Positions 7,236 through 13,127 of a stretch of DNA of 13,127 nucleotides are shown in pieces. The notes below the pieces were generated by a model. The model saw nothing but the letters and a program-made list of their open reading frames with translations, made no database searches and was not told where the DNA came from. A program made the position numbers and the translations under genes. Source of the DNA: Roseobacter sp. (GTDB lineage: Bacteria; Pseudomonadota; Alphaproteobacteria; Rhodobacterales; Rhodobacteraceae); NCBI GenBank assembly GCA_024636425.1, contig JAGXHB010000219.1, forward strand, positions 1 through 13,127, written 5' to 3'. Positions within the stretch are counted from its first letter, which is position 1. Every line of letters begins with the position of its first letter.

Positions 7236-7322
7236 CCCAGCGCTGGAAAAGTTACCGTTTAGAGAGGCCGCCTCAAAAGCGCGCAGCCGGGATAATGGAG
7301 GTATGCCGTTCACGAGGCGCAC
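7236..7322 (-). pseudogene. N-terminal remnant of a LysR-family regulator (GcvA/AmpR type)
   Basis: From a GTG at 7322 (or 7313) the minus strand reads a typical LysR N-terminus: IPPLSRLRAFEAA followed by SLNGNFSSAG. In an intact LysR protein this leads into the helix-turn-helix recognition segment. Here, after about 29 codons, the frame passes into Arg-rich sequence without LysR character, so the DNA-binding helix and whole effector domain are missing. Its divergent position next to the GMC oxidoreductase gene is the usual place for a LysR regulator of such an operon. It is therefore probably the stump of the operon's former regulator. The match is short, so this rests on pattern recognition. 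Confidence 0.55.
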
Positions 7323-7332
7323 CTGCGTTACA

Positions 7333-7360
7333 AATTATTCCGCACCGTTATCGAATTATT
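7333..7360. repeat. Two AATTATT direct repeats 21 bp apart upstream of the GMC gene
   Basis: AATTATT occurs at 7333-7339 and 7354-7360, exactly 21 bp apart, two helical turns. They lie in a short AT-rich patch between the LysR stump and the oxidoreductase start. It is the likely promoter region of the operon, but I could not place convincing -35 and -10 boxes. The short AT-rich repeat could be chance. Confidence 0.35.
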
Positions 7361-7422
7361 ATTTGGTTATGAAACGCAAGCTGTCTGTGCCAGAACCACC
7401 GTCAGAGTTTAAAGGGGACGGC

Positions 7423-9033
7423 ATGGAAAACTTCGATTACATCATCGTGGGGGCGGGCTCCGCAGGCTGCGTGCTGGCCGAGCGGCTGAGCGCGTCTGGG
7501 CGCCTCAAGGTGCTCGTGCTTGAGGCCGGCGGGCGCGGGTGGTCGCCGTGGATTGCCCTGCCGCTGGGCTATGGCAAGATGTTCTTTGACCCCAAATTGA
7601 ACTGGAAATACCAAACCGAGCCGGAAGCAGCGCTGGCCGGGCGCAGCGGATACTGGCCGCGCGGCAAGGTCGTTGGAGGCTCCGGTGCCATCAATGCGCT
7701 GGTCTACGCACGTGGGCTGCCGCAAGACTTTGATGACTGGGCCGCGGCCGGGGCGACCGGTTGGGACTGGGAAACCGCGCGCCAGACCTATGAGGTGATG
7801 GAAACCCGGCTCGGTATCAACGGCGAGCGCCAAGGCAGCGGGCCGCTGCATGTGCAGGATATTTCGGACCAGATCCACCCTGCCAACCGGCATTTCTTTG
7901 CTGCCGCAGAGGAACTGGGGCTGCCGCGCACCGAAGATATCAACGGCAGCGCCTGCGAGGGTGCAGGTGTATATCGGATCAACACCAGTGGCGGTCGCCG
8001 TATGCATTCGGCGCGGGCCTTCCTGAAACCCGCGCTGAAGCGGGCCAACGTCACTCTGATGACCGGGGTGCAAGCCCAGCGGATCATTTTTGAGGGCACG
8101 CGGGCCACTGCCGTGCAGGTGGTGCGAGAGGGCAAGACGCAAACCCTGCGTGCAGGTCGCGAAATCATCCTGTCGGCGGGTGCCGTGACTTCGCCGCGGC
8201 TGCTCCAACTGTCGGGCATCGGTCCGGCAGAGCTGCTAAAATCCCACGGCATCACGCCGCTGCTGGATGCGCCGCATGTCGGCGGCAACTTGCAGGACCA
8301 TCTGGGTATAAATTACTACTTCAGGGCCACCGAACCCACGCTGAACAACGTGCTGCGCCCGTTCACTGGCAAGGTGCGCGCGACGCTGCAATATGCGCTG
8401 ACCCGGCGCGGGCCGCTGGCGCTGTCAGTGAATCAGTGCGGCGGTTATTTCCGGTCCGGCCCGGATCAGGCCCATCCCGACCAGCAGCTGTATTTCAACC
8501 CGATCACCTACACTACCACGCCGAACGGCAAGCGCACCGTGGTGCAGCCCGACCCGTTTCCGGGCTTTATCATCGGCTTCCAGCCTGCCCGCCCCACCAG
8601 CCGCGGCCGCATTGACATCAGCGCCGCTGATCCGGCCGCTCCGCCCCGCATCCGGCCCAATTCTCTGGCCACCGAAGAGGACGGCGCGCAGGTCGTGGCC
8701 GGCGGCCGCCTGTGCCAGAGGCTGATCGCGACCGCGGCGCTGGACGGGTTGGTGGAGTCGGCAATGGACCCGGACCTGCGGCGAATGGACGATGTGCAGA
8801 TCCTGGCCGATTTCCGCGAACGCTGCGGCACCGTCTTTCACCCGGTCGGCACCTGCAGCATGGGCCAGGACCCGCAGGCCGCGGTGGTCAGTCCGCGACT
8901 GAAAGTGCACGGGCTGCAGGGGCTGCGGGTCGTCGACGCCTCGGTTTTTCCCAACCTGACTTCGGGCAACACCAATGCCCCGACCATGATGCTGGCGCAC
9001 CGCGCCGCTGATCTTATTCTGGAGGACGCATGA
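7423..9033 (+). CDS. GMC-family FAD-dependent oxidoreductase (choline dehydrogenase-like)
   Basis: This 536-aa flavoprotein oxidises an alcohol group to a carbonyl. The N-terminal FAD-binding fold is shown by GAGSAG (10-15) and the ribose-binding Glu34 in VLEAGG. GMC signature 1 is PRGKVVGGSGAINALVYARG (79-98) and signature 2 is GAVTSPRLLQLSGIGP (253-268). The C-terminal catalytic pair is His473 (FHPVGTCSM) and Asn518 (SGNTNAP). I chose the ATG at 7423 because it begins directly at the FAD fold and has AAAGGGGA just upstream; in-frame starts further up have no such site. The stop overlaps the next start by 4 bp (ATGA), so it is co-translated with the enolase-superfamily enzyme. The pairing suggests oxidation of a sugar- or polyol-derived hydroxyl rather than choline; the true substrate is unknown. 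Confidence 0.93.
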   Translation: MENFDYIIVGAGSAGCVLAERLSASGRLKVLVLEAGGRGWSPWIALPLGYGKMFFDPKLNWKYQTEPEAALAGRSGYWPRGKVVGGSGAINALVYARGLPQDFDDWAAAGATGWDWETARQTYEVMETRLGINGERQGSGPLHVQDISDQIHPANRHFFAAAEELGLPRTEDINGSACEGAGVYRINTSGGRRMHSARAFLKPALKRANVTLMTGVQAQRIIFEGTRATAVQVVREGKTQTLRAGREIILSAGAVTSPRLLQLSGIGPAELLKSHGITPLLDAPHVGGNLQDHLGINYYFRATEPTLNNVLRPFTGKVRATLQYALTRRGPLALSVNQCGGYFRSGPDQAHPDQQLYFNPITYTTTPNGKRTVVQPDPFPGFIIGFQPARPTSRGRIDISAADPAAPPRIRPNSLATEEDGAQVVAGGRLCQRLIATAALDGLVESAMDPDLRRMDDVQILADFRERCGTVFHPVGTCSMGQDPQAAVVSPRLKVHGLQGLRVVDASVFPNLTSGNTNAPTMMLAHRAADLILEDA

Positions 9034-10202
9034 GCACGCCATATTCCATGTCCGGCGCGGTGCCGGTAGCCAACACCCGCGGCAAGGACGACACAGGCCC
9101 GTGTATCCGCCGGATCGAGACCTTCTGCACGCCGCTGATCGGCTTTGTGCGGGTTACCGCCCAGGACGGCAGCACGGGCTGGGGGCAGGTCTCTACCTAC
9201 AGCAGCGATCTGACCTGCGAGATCTTGCACCGCCAGGTGGCGCCTTGGGCGCTGGGGCGCGGCATGGACGCGCTGGAAGAGGTGATCGCCGAGATCCCGC
9301 TGCGCGAGCACAAGTTTCCCGGCACCTATCTGCGCAGAGCCATGGCGGGGCTGGACACTGCGGTTTGGGACTGGCGCGGCAAGGCGGCGGGAAAGCCGAT
9401 AGCCGAACTGCTGGGCGGTTCGACGGGTCCGGTGCGGGCCTATGCGTCCTCGATGCGTCGTGACATCACGCCCGCGGACGAGGCGACACGACTGCTGCAA
9501 GTGCGTGATGAATTCGGCTTTGACGCCTTCAAGGTGCGCGTTGGCGCGGAATGCGGCCAGAACCGGGACGAATGGGAGGGGCGGACTGAGACGATCATCC
9601 CGACCATCCGCAAAGCCATGGGCCCGGATGCGGCGTTGCTGGTTGACGGCAATTCCGGCTTTGGCCCGGCCCGCGCGGTTGAGGTCGGGCGGATGCTTGA
9701 GGCCAACGGTTACGAACACTTCGAGGAGCCTTGCCCCTATTGGGAGCTTGAGCAGACTGCCGAAGTCACCCGCGACCTTTCCATTGACGTGGCAGGCGGC
9801 GAGCAGGACTGGGATCTGCAGCAGTGGAAGCGGATTGTCGCGATGCGCGCTGTAGATATCATCCAGCCCGACATCCTGTATCTGGGCGGCATGGTGCGCA
9901 GTATGGAGGTGGCCCGCATGGGCCACGTCGCCGGGCTGCCCTGCACTCCGCATGCTGCCAACCTGTCGCTGGTTACGCTGTTCACCATGCATCTGCTGCG
10001 CGCGGTGCCCAATCCAGGCCGCTATCTGGAATTCTCGATAGAAGGCGACGATTACTACCCGTGGCAGCGGGAATTGTTCCGGAACGATCCCTTTACCATC
10101 ACGGACGGCCAGGCGGTTGTGACCGATGCCCCTGGGTGGGGCGTCGAGATCTGCCCGGAATGGCTGGCCAAATCCACCTACAAATGTAGCGAGGACGCAT
10201 GA
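9030..10202 (+). CDS. Mandelate racemase/muconate lactonizing enzyme family protein (probable acid-sugar dehydratase)
   Basis: This 390-aa enolase-superfamily protein removes a proton next to a carboxylate using Mg2+. The N-terminal capping domain (about 1-130) is followed by the barrel. Visible residues are Lys168 and Arg170 in FKVRVG, metal ligands Asp206 (LLVDGNSG), Glu232 (FEEP) and Glu258 (AGGE), then Asp281 (IIQPDILYLGG), the His308 general base (CTPHAAN) and Glu334 (RYLEFS). The His-Asp pair puts it in the mandelate-racemase subgroup, where most members are acid-sugar dehydratases or racemases. The residues placed are all present, so the enzyme is probably active. Its ATG overlaps the GMC gene stop. 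The likely joint role is a sugar, sugar-lactone or sugar-acid breakdown path; the specific acid cannot be named from sequence. Confidence 0.93.
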   Translation: MSTPYSMSGAVPVANTRGKDDTGPCIRRIETFCTPLIGFVRVTAQDGSTGWGQVSTYSSDLTCEILHRQVAPWALGRGMDALEEVIAEIPLREHKFPGTYLRRAMAGLDTAVWDWRGKAAGKPIAELLGGSTGPVRAYASSMRRDITPADEATRLLQVRDEFGFDAFKVRVGAECGQNRDEWEGRTETIIPTIRKAMGPDAALLVDGNSGFGPARAVEVGRMLEANGYEHFEEPCPYWELEQTAEVTRDLSIDVAGGEQDWDLQQWKRIVAMRAVDIIQPDILYLGGMVRSMEVARMGHVAGLPCTPHAANLSLVTLFTMHLLRAVPNPGRYLEFSIEGDDYYPWQRELFRNDPFTITDGQAVVTDAPGWGVEICPEWLAKSTYKCSEDA

Positions 10203-10279
10203 TGACCTCCAATCAGATGAATTCGACCTATTTTTGGGACCAGCACCGGCATCGAGGCCGGTGCTCCGCTGGTCACTGA
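10199..10279 (+). pseudogene. Truncated third cistron of the GMC/enolase operon (26 codons)
   Basis: An ATG at 10199 overlaps the enolase-family stop in the same ATGA manner as the previous gene pair, and a second ATG follows at 10202. The frame reads MMTSNQMNSTYFWDQHRHRG and ends at TGA 10277. The coupling geometry suggests that a real third gene once began here and was cut off by the rearrangement downstream. The remaining residues are too few to assign a family. It could also be a chance frame. Confidence 0.3.
10238..10274. repeat. Imperfect palindrome with a 5-nt bulge after the GMC/enolase operon
   Basis: GACCAG plus CACCGGC (10238-10250) is complementary to GCCGGTG (10257-10263) plus CTGGTC (10269-10274), with loop ATCGAG and an extra CTCCG in the right arm only. 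The 13 paired bases could form a strong hairpin in RNA. No T-run follows on either strand, so it is not a canonical terminator. It lies at the junction where the third cistron is lost. Confidence 0.55.
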
Positions 10280-10283
10280 TCCG

Positions 10284-10454
10284 CGGGCGGCCATTGTTCC
10301 AGTGCACGCCATCGCGCAGTTTCAGCATGTATTCGGTCGCGTTTTCATTGGTCTTTCAGCTTTCCAGCGAGGCAGGCGCGACGCTGCCGTCGATCTGATA
10401 CTCGACCAAATACTCGAGCCAGCCGCGGGTGAAGTCTGACACCTGCCAGCCAAG
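10284..10454 (-). pseudogene. Fragment of a family-5 (peptide-type) ABC solute-binding protein gene
   Basis: The minus strand reads GWQVSDFTRGWLEYLVEYQI, DGSVAPASLES, stop, KTNENATEYMLKLRDGVHWN and NGRP. This closely follows the conserved N-terminal region of SBP_bac_5 proteins (DppA/OppA-like), where the pattern is roughly RGWLEYLV-Y--DG---P-LLESWE-N-DATEYTL-LR-GV-WNNG. The TGA at 10356-10358 falls exactly where the family has the Trp of ESW, so TGG has become TGA. Nothing of the family is visible before or after this ~57-codon block, so it is a decayed piece, not a gene. It is unrelated to the family-1 binding protein at 4195-5517. Confidence 0.65.
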
Positions 10455-10606
10455 CGTTTTCGAGCCACACACCAATCACGCACTTCAGTTTCTCGCCCTG
10501 CTGCGCCACGTCTGCGGCAGACTGTCGCCATCTCAGACACGTGAGTGGTGATTGCCCACCGGCTCCTTAGGTAACTGATCACGACTACATCAAATGGAGT
10601 TAACAA
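10455..10606. other. Upstream region of the pseudoazurin gene, no gene seen
   Basis: I see no convincing gene here. A GGAG (10596-10599) seven bases before the pseudoazurin ATG is its ribosome-binding site. I looked for an Fnr-type TTGAT-N4-ATCAA box, which would fit a denitrification role, and found none; ATCAA is present at 10588 but lacks a properly spaced partner. Confidence 0.4.
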
Positions 10607-11083
10607 ATGAAAACGACCTTTTTGGCGACAACTCTCCTTATCGGAACTGCAATCGCAGCATCTGCTGAGACCATTGAGATCGACATGCTGAACAAGAATG
10701 CAGCTGGCGACCAGATGGTCTTCAGCCAGGAGCTTATTCGCGCCGAAGTCGGAGATGTCATTCGATTTATCCCGACCGACAAGTCCCACAACGCTCAGTC
10801 TGCAAGGAACGCCTTGCCGGAAGGGCAAGAGGACTTTCGCGGAAAGATGAACAAGGAAGTCGAGTACACGGTGACCGAAACAGGGCTGACTGCGGTCATT
10901 TGCCAGCCACACCAAGCGATGGGCATGGTGGCTCTGATTGTCGTTGGCAATGACTTCAGCAACGCAGAGCAAATTCTCGGGGCACGGATCCCGGGCAAGG
11001 GCATGGACAAGATCGAAGCGCTGCTCGAAGAGGCGCGCGCGACCGTGCCGGTAGCAGAGGACGCTGACGACACAAGTAGCTGA
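10607..11083 (+). CDS. Pseudoazurin-type blue copper protein (periplasmic electron carrier)
   Basis: This 158-aa cupredoxin has a Sec signal peptide (residues 1-20, cleaved after IAASA). All four type-1 copper ligands are in pseudoazurin spacing: His61 (DKSHNAQS), then Cys99, His102 and Met107 in ICQPHQAMGM. In known pseudoazurins the protein shuttles electrons in the periplasm, often to nitrite or nitrous-oxide reductases. The mature protein is about 138 residues against the usual ~123. The extra length is an acidic, Ala-rich tail (about 138-158, ending VAEDADDTSS). No denitrification gene is in the window, so the partner is unknown. The gene stands alone, with a GGAG ribosome-binding site at 10596 and a stem-loop after its stop. 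Amicyanin is less likely given the Cys-Gln-Pro-His-x4-Met pattern and length. Confidence 0.9.
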   Translation: MKTTFLATTLLIGTAIAASAETIEIDMLNKNAAGDQMVFSQELIRAEVGDVIRFIPTDKSHNAQSARNALPEGQEDFRGKMNKEVEYTVTETGLTAVICQPHQAMGMVALIVVGNDFSNAEQILGARIPGKGMDKIEALLEEARATVPVAEDADDTSS

Positions 11084-11100
11084 TCTACATCAGTCTTACG

Positions 11101-11131
11101 GGCAGCGGGCTGACGTTTTTGGCCCGCTGCC
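11101..11131. terminator. Stem-loop between convergent genes, probable bidirectional terminator
   Basis: GGCAGCGGGC (11101-11110) pairs perfectly with GCCCGCTGCC (11122-11131) around an 11-base loop. It lies between the stops of the pseudoazurin gene (11083) and the convergent DUF2256 gene (11167), the natural place for a shared terminator. There is no T-run on either side. That is not unusual for GC-rich alphaproteobacteria, but it leaves the function inferred. Confidence 0.65.
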
Positions 11132-11166
11132 ATCCGCAAGTTATTGCGCGAACAGGCAAACCGCTT

Positions 11167-11328
11167 CTAAGCCTGATCGTCTTTCGGTTTCTTTTGCCGC
11201 TTACTCGCAGCGCGGCATTTGTCAGAGCAATAGCGCACCTCGTCCCAGTCTCTCTCCCATTTCTTGCGCCAGCTGAATGGGCGGGCACAGATGGGACATA
11301 TTTTATGAGGAAGATCCCTCTTTTTCAT
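11167..11328 (-). CDS. DUF2256 small zinc-ribbon protein
   Basis: This 53-aa basic protein begins MKKRDLPHKICPICARPFSW and continues RKKWERDWDEVRYCSDKC. It matches the DUF2256 pattern with its four cysteines (11, 14, 34, 38), which probably bind one zinc. The tail is Lys-rich (SKRQKKPKDDQA). The ATG at 11328 is chosen because the family begins at this MKK-DLP motif. The frame is open for more than 100 codons upstream, but that part has no family character. The ribosome-binding site is weak (GAAAGA, rather far upstream). Function is unknown. As I recall, members often lie near cryptochrome/photolyase genes; none is visible here. Confidence 0.85.
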   Translation of the reverse strand: MKKRDLPHKICPICARPFSWRKKWERDWDEVRYCSDKCRAASKRQKKPKDDQA

Positions 11329-11611
11329 CGGCGTTGATCTTTCGGTGTCGGCAGGGTTCAGATCCTTTGCGGCTCGGGGCCGTATTATCGCGTAAGACAT
11401 TCGTGAACTGCGTTTTTCTTGAGCCGTTTGGTCACCCGTCATTCGAGGAGATAAAGCGGTTACCGTACAGATCGATAGCCGATCAGCTCGAAGGTGCCGA
11501 TGCCCACACCATTTAATTATCAACTTACCGATACCGGCGGCAGCTTCTCCGCCACCTCTTTCGGTTGGGTTCTTTCGATCTTCAGCTTTGGAACCGCGTC
11601 TCACTTCTGAG
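11329..11611. other. Gene-free stretch upstream of the DUF2256 gene
   Basis: It should hold the DUF2256 promoter, which I could not place. No reading frame on either strand shows a recognisable family. It ends at the IS5 transposase fragment. Confidence 0.4.
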
Positions 11612-11845
11612 TGGAAATCAACACTGAAGGCCATCGGACGCTGGACTGTGCAGATCGTCAAGCGCTCCAATACGGCGAAAGGCTTTGAAGTCCCGCCCAG
11701 AAGATGGGTGGTCTAGCGAACCTTTGCCTGGCGTGGGCGATGCCGCTGCTTGTCAAAGGATTGGGAAAAATCCATCGCCAGCGCAGAGGCCTGGGTGACC
11801 ATCGCTCACATTCGTCGTGTCACGCGACACCTCGCAAGGGCATGA
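11612..11845 (+). pseudogene. C-terminal remnant of an IS5-family transposase with amber stop at the catalytic Glu
   Basis: The plus strand reads WKSTLKAIGRWTVQIVKRSN, TAKGFEVPPRRWVV, stop, RTFAWRGRCRCLSKDWEKSI and ASAEAWVTIAHIRRVTRHLA, ending RA-stop at 11845. This is the end of an IS5-group DDE transposase (IS427-like), in one uninterrupted register. The family motif is RWVVERTFAW, in which the Glu is the last member of the DDE triad. Here that codon is TAG (11714-11716), presumably from GAG. Everything before the first Trp (11612) is missing, including both catalytic Asp residues, so it is inactive. The sequence GAATCAGGCTCTTGG shortly after the stop might be the old IS right end, but no matching left end is visible. 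Confidence 0.8.
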
Positions 11846-12360
11846 AAATAGTCGGTTAGTTTTGAATCAGGCTCTTGGGCCAGTGTCCTAAGCCGCCAGC
11901 TCATCTGAAAGTACTCATCTGCGCGCTGGTTCACGCGGATGACTTTTACTTGGAAATCGGCGTTGCTCAATGACCGTCCTCGAAGCTCGCAAACACGCAT
12001 AACGGTGAAGATGGCAGTGATAAAAACGCAGTGTGCGAGTTTCACCTTTCGTCGGAATGATTTTGTCATCGCCTAAAGCACGCGCTTGGCGTTTCACTTT
12101 TAGATCTAGCATATGCGAGATCAGCATAAAGGTGAGATCTGAAATGTATAAAGTTGAGCTGAGAACACTGCGTCACGTCTCCCAGATCACGATTCAGTAT
12201 CTGTGAATATTTCTTGCAACCTTTTCGACTGCTCAGGGTATATTGCACGGGCATGCCTCGTCTTCGGCTGCACGCCCCCTCGCACCGGCGAACAAGCATG
12301 CCAACGGTCCGCGGCGCGCAATTCTGGCAATAGACAGTTTGAAATTCGGAGCGAGACAGC
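11846..12360. other. Gene-free stretch between the IS remnant and the AI-2E-family gene
   Basis: The minus-strand frame of 87 codons (11806-12069) overlaps the IS fragment, has no recognisable family and looks non-coding. Other frames are short. The right end should contain the promoter of the gene at 12361. Confidence 0.4.
12214..12244 (+). promoter_or_regulatory. Weak candidate promoter of the AI-2E-family gene
   Basis: TTGCAA (12214-12219) and TATATT (12239-12244) resemble -35 and -10 boxes, but the 19-bp spacer is long. It would give a leader of roughly 110 nt before the ATG at 12361. This is judged by eye only. Confidence 0.3.
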
Positions 12361-13127
12361 ATGGACCATACGGACAAGGCTACTACCACGAACAGGCTTT
12401 TGACGGCGATCGTGGTCCTGATGACGCTCGGCGTGCTCTACTTTGCAAAGGATGTCGTTCTGCCCGCTGTTCTGGGGTTCATTCTGGCGTTGACGCTGGG
12501 GCCGTTGGTGAGATGGCTCGCGCGTCGGGGTGTACCGTCGGCACTGTCAGCCGCAGTATTGATTTTCGGTCTCGCAGGGCTGATCGGCATCGCGGTGCTG
12601 GTGATGGGTGGGTCGATAGCCAGCTGGTTTGATGACATTCCGCGCATCTCGTTCGAATTGCGTAGCAAGTTGCACGGAGTCATGGAATCGGTGGCAGCGG
12701 TTCAGGACGCGTCAAAGCAGGTCGAAGAACTGGCCAAGGGCGACGGCGACAATACGACAACGGTAGTGATGCAACAGCCGGGTCTGCTGACCACCGCCGT
12801 CGGCAACCTGGCGAGTTTCGCCACATCTCTGGCCGTCGGGTTGATCCTTGCGTTGTTCCTGCTGTCCGCTGGCAACCTGTTTTATGTCAAGATCGTCGAG
12901 TCATTTCCACGTTTCGGGGACAAACGGCGTGCGCTGACAGTCATATTCGAAATTGAAAGACGCATGTCGCGGTATCTCGTGGCGATCACCGGCATAAATC
13001 TGCTTCTCGGGCTCGCCATCGCGATCGCCATGTCGGTCATTGGCGTCCCATATCCCTTTGTTTGGGGTGTTCTCGCCTTTTGCCTGAACTTTCTTCCGTT
13101 TCTGGGGGGTATCATCGGTACGTTGGG
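12361..13127 (+). CDS. AI-2E/PerM-family membrane transporter (3' end outside window)
   Basis: These are the first 255 codons of an inner-membrane protein of the AI-2E transporter (PerM/TqsA-like) family, usually about 350-380 aa. Visible are a pair of N-terminal helices (LLTAIVVLMTLGVLYFA and VVLPAVLGFILALTLGPLV), a third helix AAVLIFGLAGLIGIAVLVMG, a hydrophilic soluble stretch (about 100-150), then helices around LAVGLILALFLLSAGNLFYV and LVAITGINLLLGLAIAIAMS. The conserved region FCLNFLPFLGGIIG lies near the window end. The ATG at 12361 is preceded by GGAG at 12348-12351. Members export small molecules such as autoinducer-2 in some species, or act as Na+(Li+)/H+ antiporters in others, so no substrate should be assumed. 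No partner gene is visible, and the frame is open at 13127. Confidence 0.92.
   Translation, partial: MDHTDKATTTNRLLTAIVVLMTLGVLYFAKDVVLPAVLGFILALTLGPLVRWLARRGVPSALSAAVLIFGLAGLIGIAVLVMGGSIASWFDDIPRISFELRSKLHGVMESVAAVQDASKQVEELAKGDGDNTTTVVMQQPGLLTTAVGNLASFATSLAVGLILALFLLSAGNLFYVKIVESFPRFGDKRRALTVIFEIERRMSRYLVAITGINLLLGLAIAIAMSVIGVPYPFVWGVLAFCLNFLPFLGGIIGTL

Noticed and set aside
8838..10328. A 496-codon open frame antisense to the GMC and enolase genes
   Set aside because: It is Arg/His/Ala-rich with no family resemblance, and is the expected antisense artefact of GC-rich genes. Only its first codons coincide with the real solute-binding-protein fragment at 10284-10454.
10531..10548. A third copy of the LacI operator (CAGACACGTGAG)
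   Set aside because: It shares only the central AGACACGTG with O1. The outer arms do not match, and no related gene is adjacent.
10575..10600. Fnr/Dnr-type box upstream of the pseudoazurin gene
   Set aside because: CTGAT and ATCAA are both present, but 9 bases separate them instead of 4, so the site does not fit.
11806..12069. An 87-codon minus-strand gene
   Set aside because: It overlaps the IS5 fragment on the other strand, and has no ribosome-binding site that I can see and no recognisable family.
12129..12206. A 20-codon peptide (MYKVELRTLRHVSQITIQYL) after AAGGTGAG
   Set aside because: It is too short to support. The purine-rich stretch is further from the ATG than usual, and no conservation can be judged.

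Overview
The window looks like a piece of a Rhodobacterales (roseobacter-type) alphaproteobacterial chromosome. This is judged from GC-rich coding, closely packed CUT1-type ABC transporter genes with ATGA overlaps, a tRNA-Phe 3' fragment of alphaproteobacterial type, and the overall character of the proteins. No taxonomic marker gene is present, so the placement is an inference.

Left third (1-6761): a complete-looking sugar uptake operon on the minus strand. From the promoter outwards the order is a periplasmic solute-binding protein (4195-5517), two membrane permeases (3100-4047 and 2165-3103), a 62-residue two-helix membrane protein (1980-2168), a first MalK/UgpC-type ATPase (878-1975) and a second, different ATPase (1-885, cut by the window edge). 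A stem-loop sits between the binding-protein gene and the first permease gene. A LacI-family regulator (5703-6761) is transcribed divergently. The shared control region holds two near-identical 18-bp palindromes with a CACGTG core, centred 30 bp apart, which are probably its operators.

Scar region (6762-7422): a 3' fragment of a tRNA-Phe gene (anticodon loop to CCA), then sequence I cannot assign, then the first ~29 codons of a LysR-type regulator that runs into unrelated sequence. It looks like a recombination or integration site.

Middle (7423-10202): a two-gene plus-strand operon. A GMC-family FAD oxidoreductase overlaps by 4 bp a mandelate-racemase-type enolase-superfamily enzyme; all catalytic and metal-binding residues I could place are present in both. 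A third ATGA-coupled start follows, but its frame ends after 26 codons in a second junction that contains a fragment of a family-5 (peptide-type) solute-binding protein gene with an internal stop.

Right third (10607-13127): a secreted pseudoazurin-type blue copper protein, a strong stem-loop, a convergent 53-residue DUF2256 zinc-ribbon protein, about 1 kb that is gene-poor apart from the C-terminal piece of an IS5-family transposase whose catalytic Glu codon has become an amber stop, and the start of an AI-2E/PerM-family membrane protein that leaves the window.

Overall, intact metabolic modules are separated by three decayed junctions (about 6.8-7.4, 10.2-10.6 and 11.3-12.3 kb). I saw no CRISPR array, rRNA or intact mobile element, and no clear defence system. 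The most interesting items are the small membrane protein in the twin-ATPase transporter, the twin operators, the orphaned GMC/enolase operon and the tRNA-derived scar.
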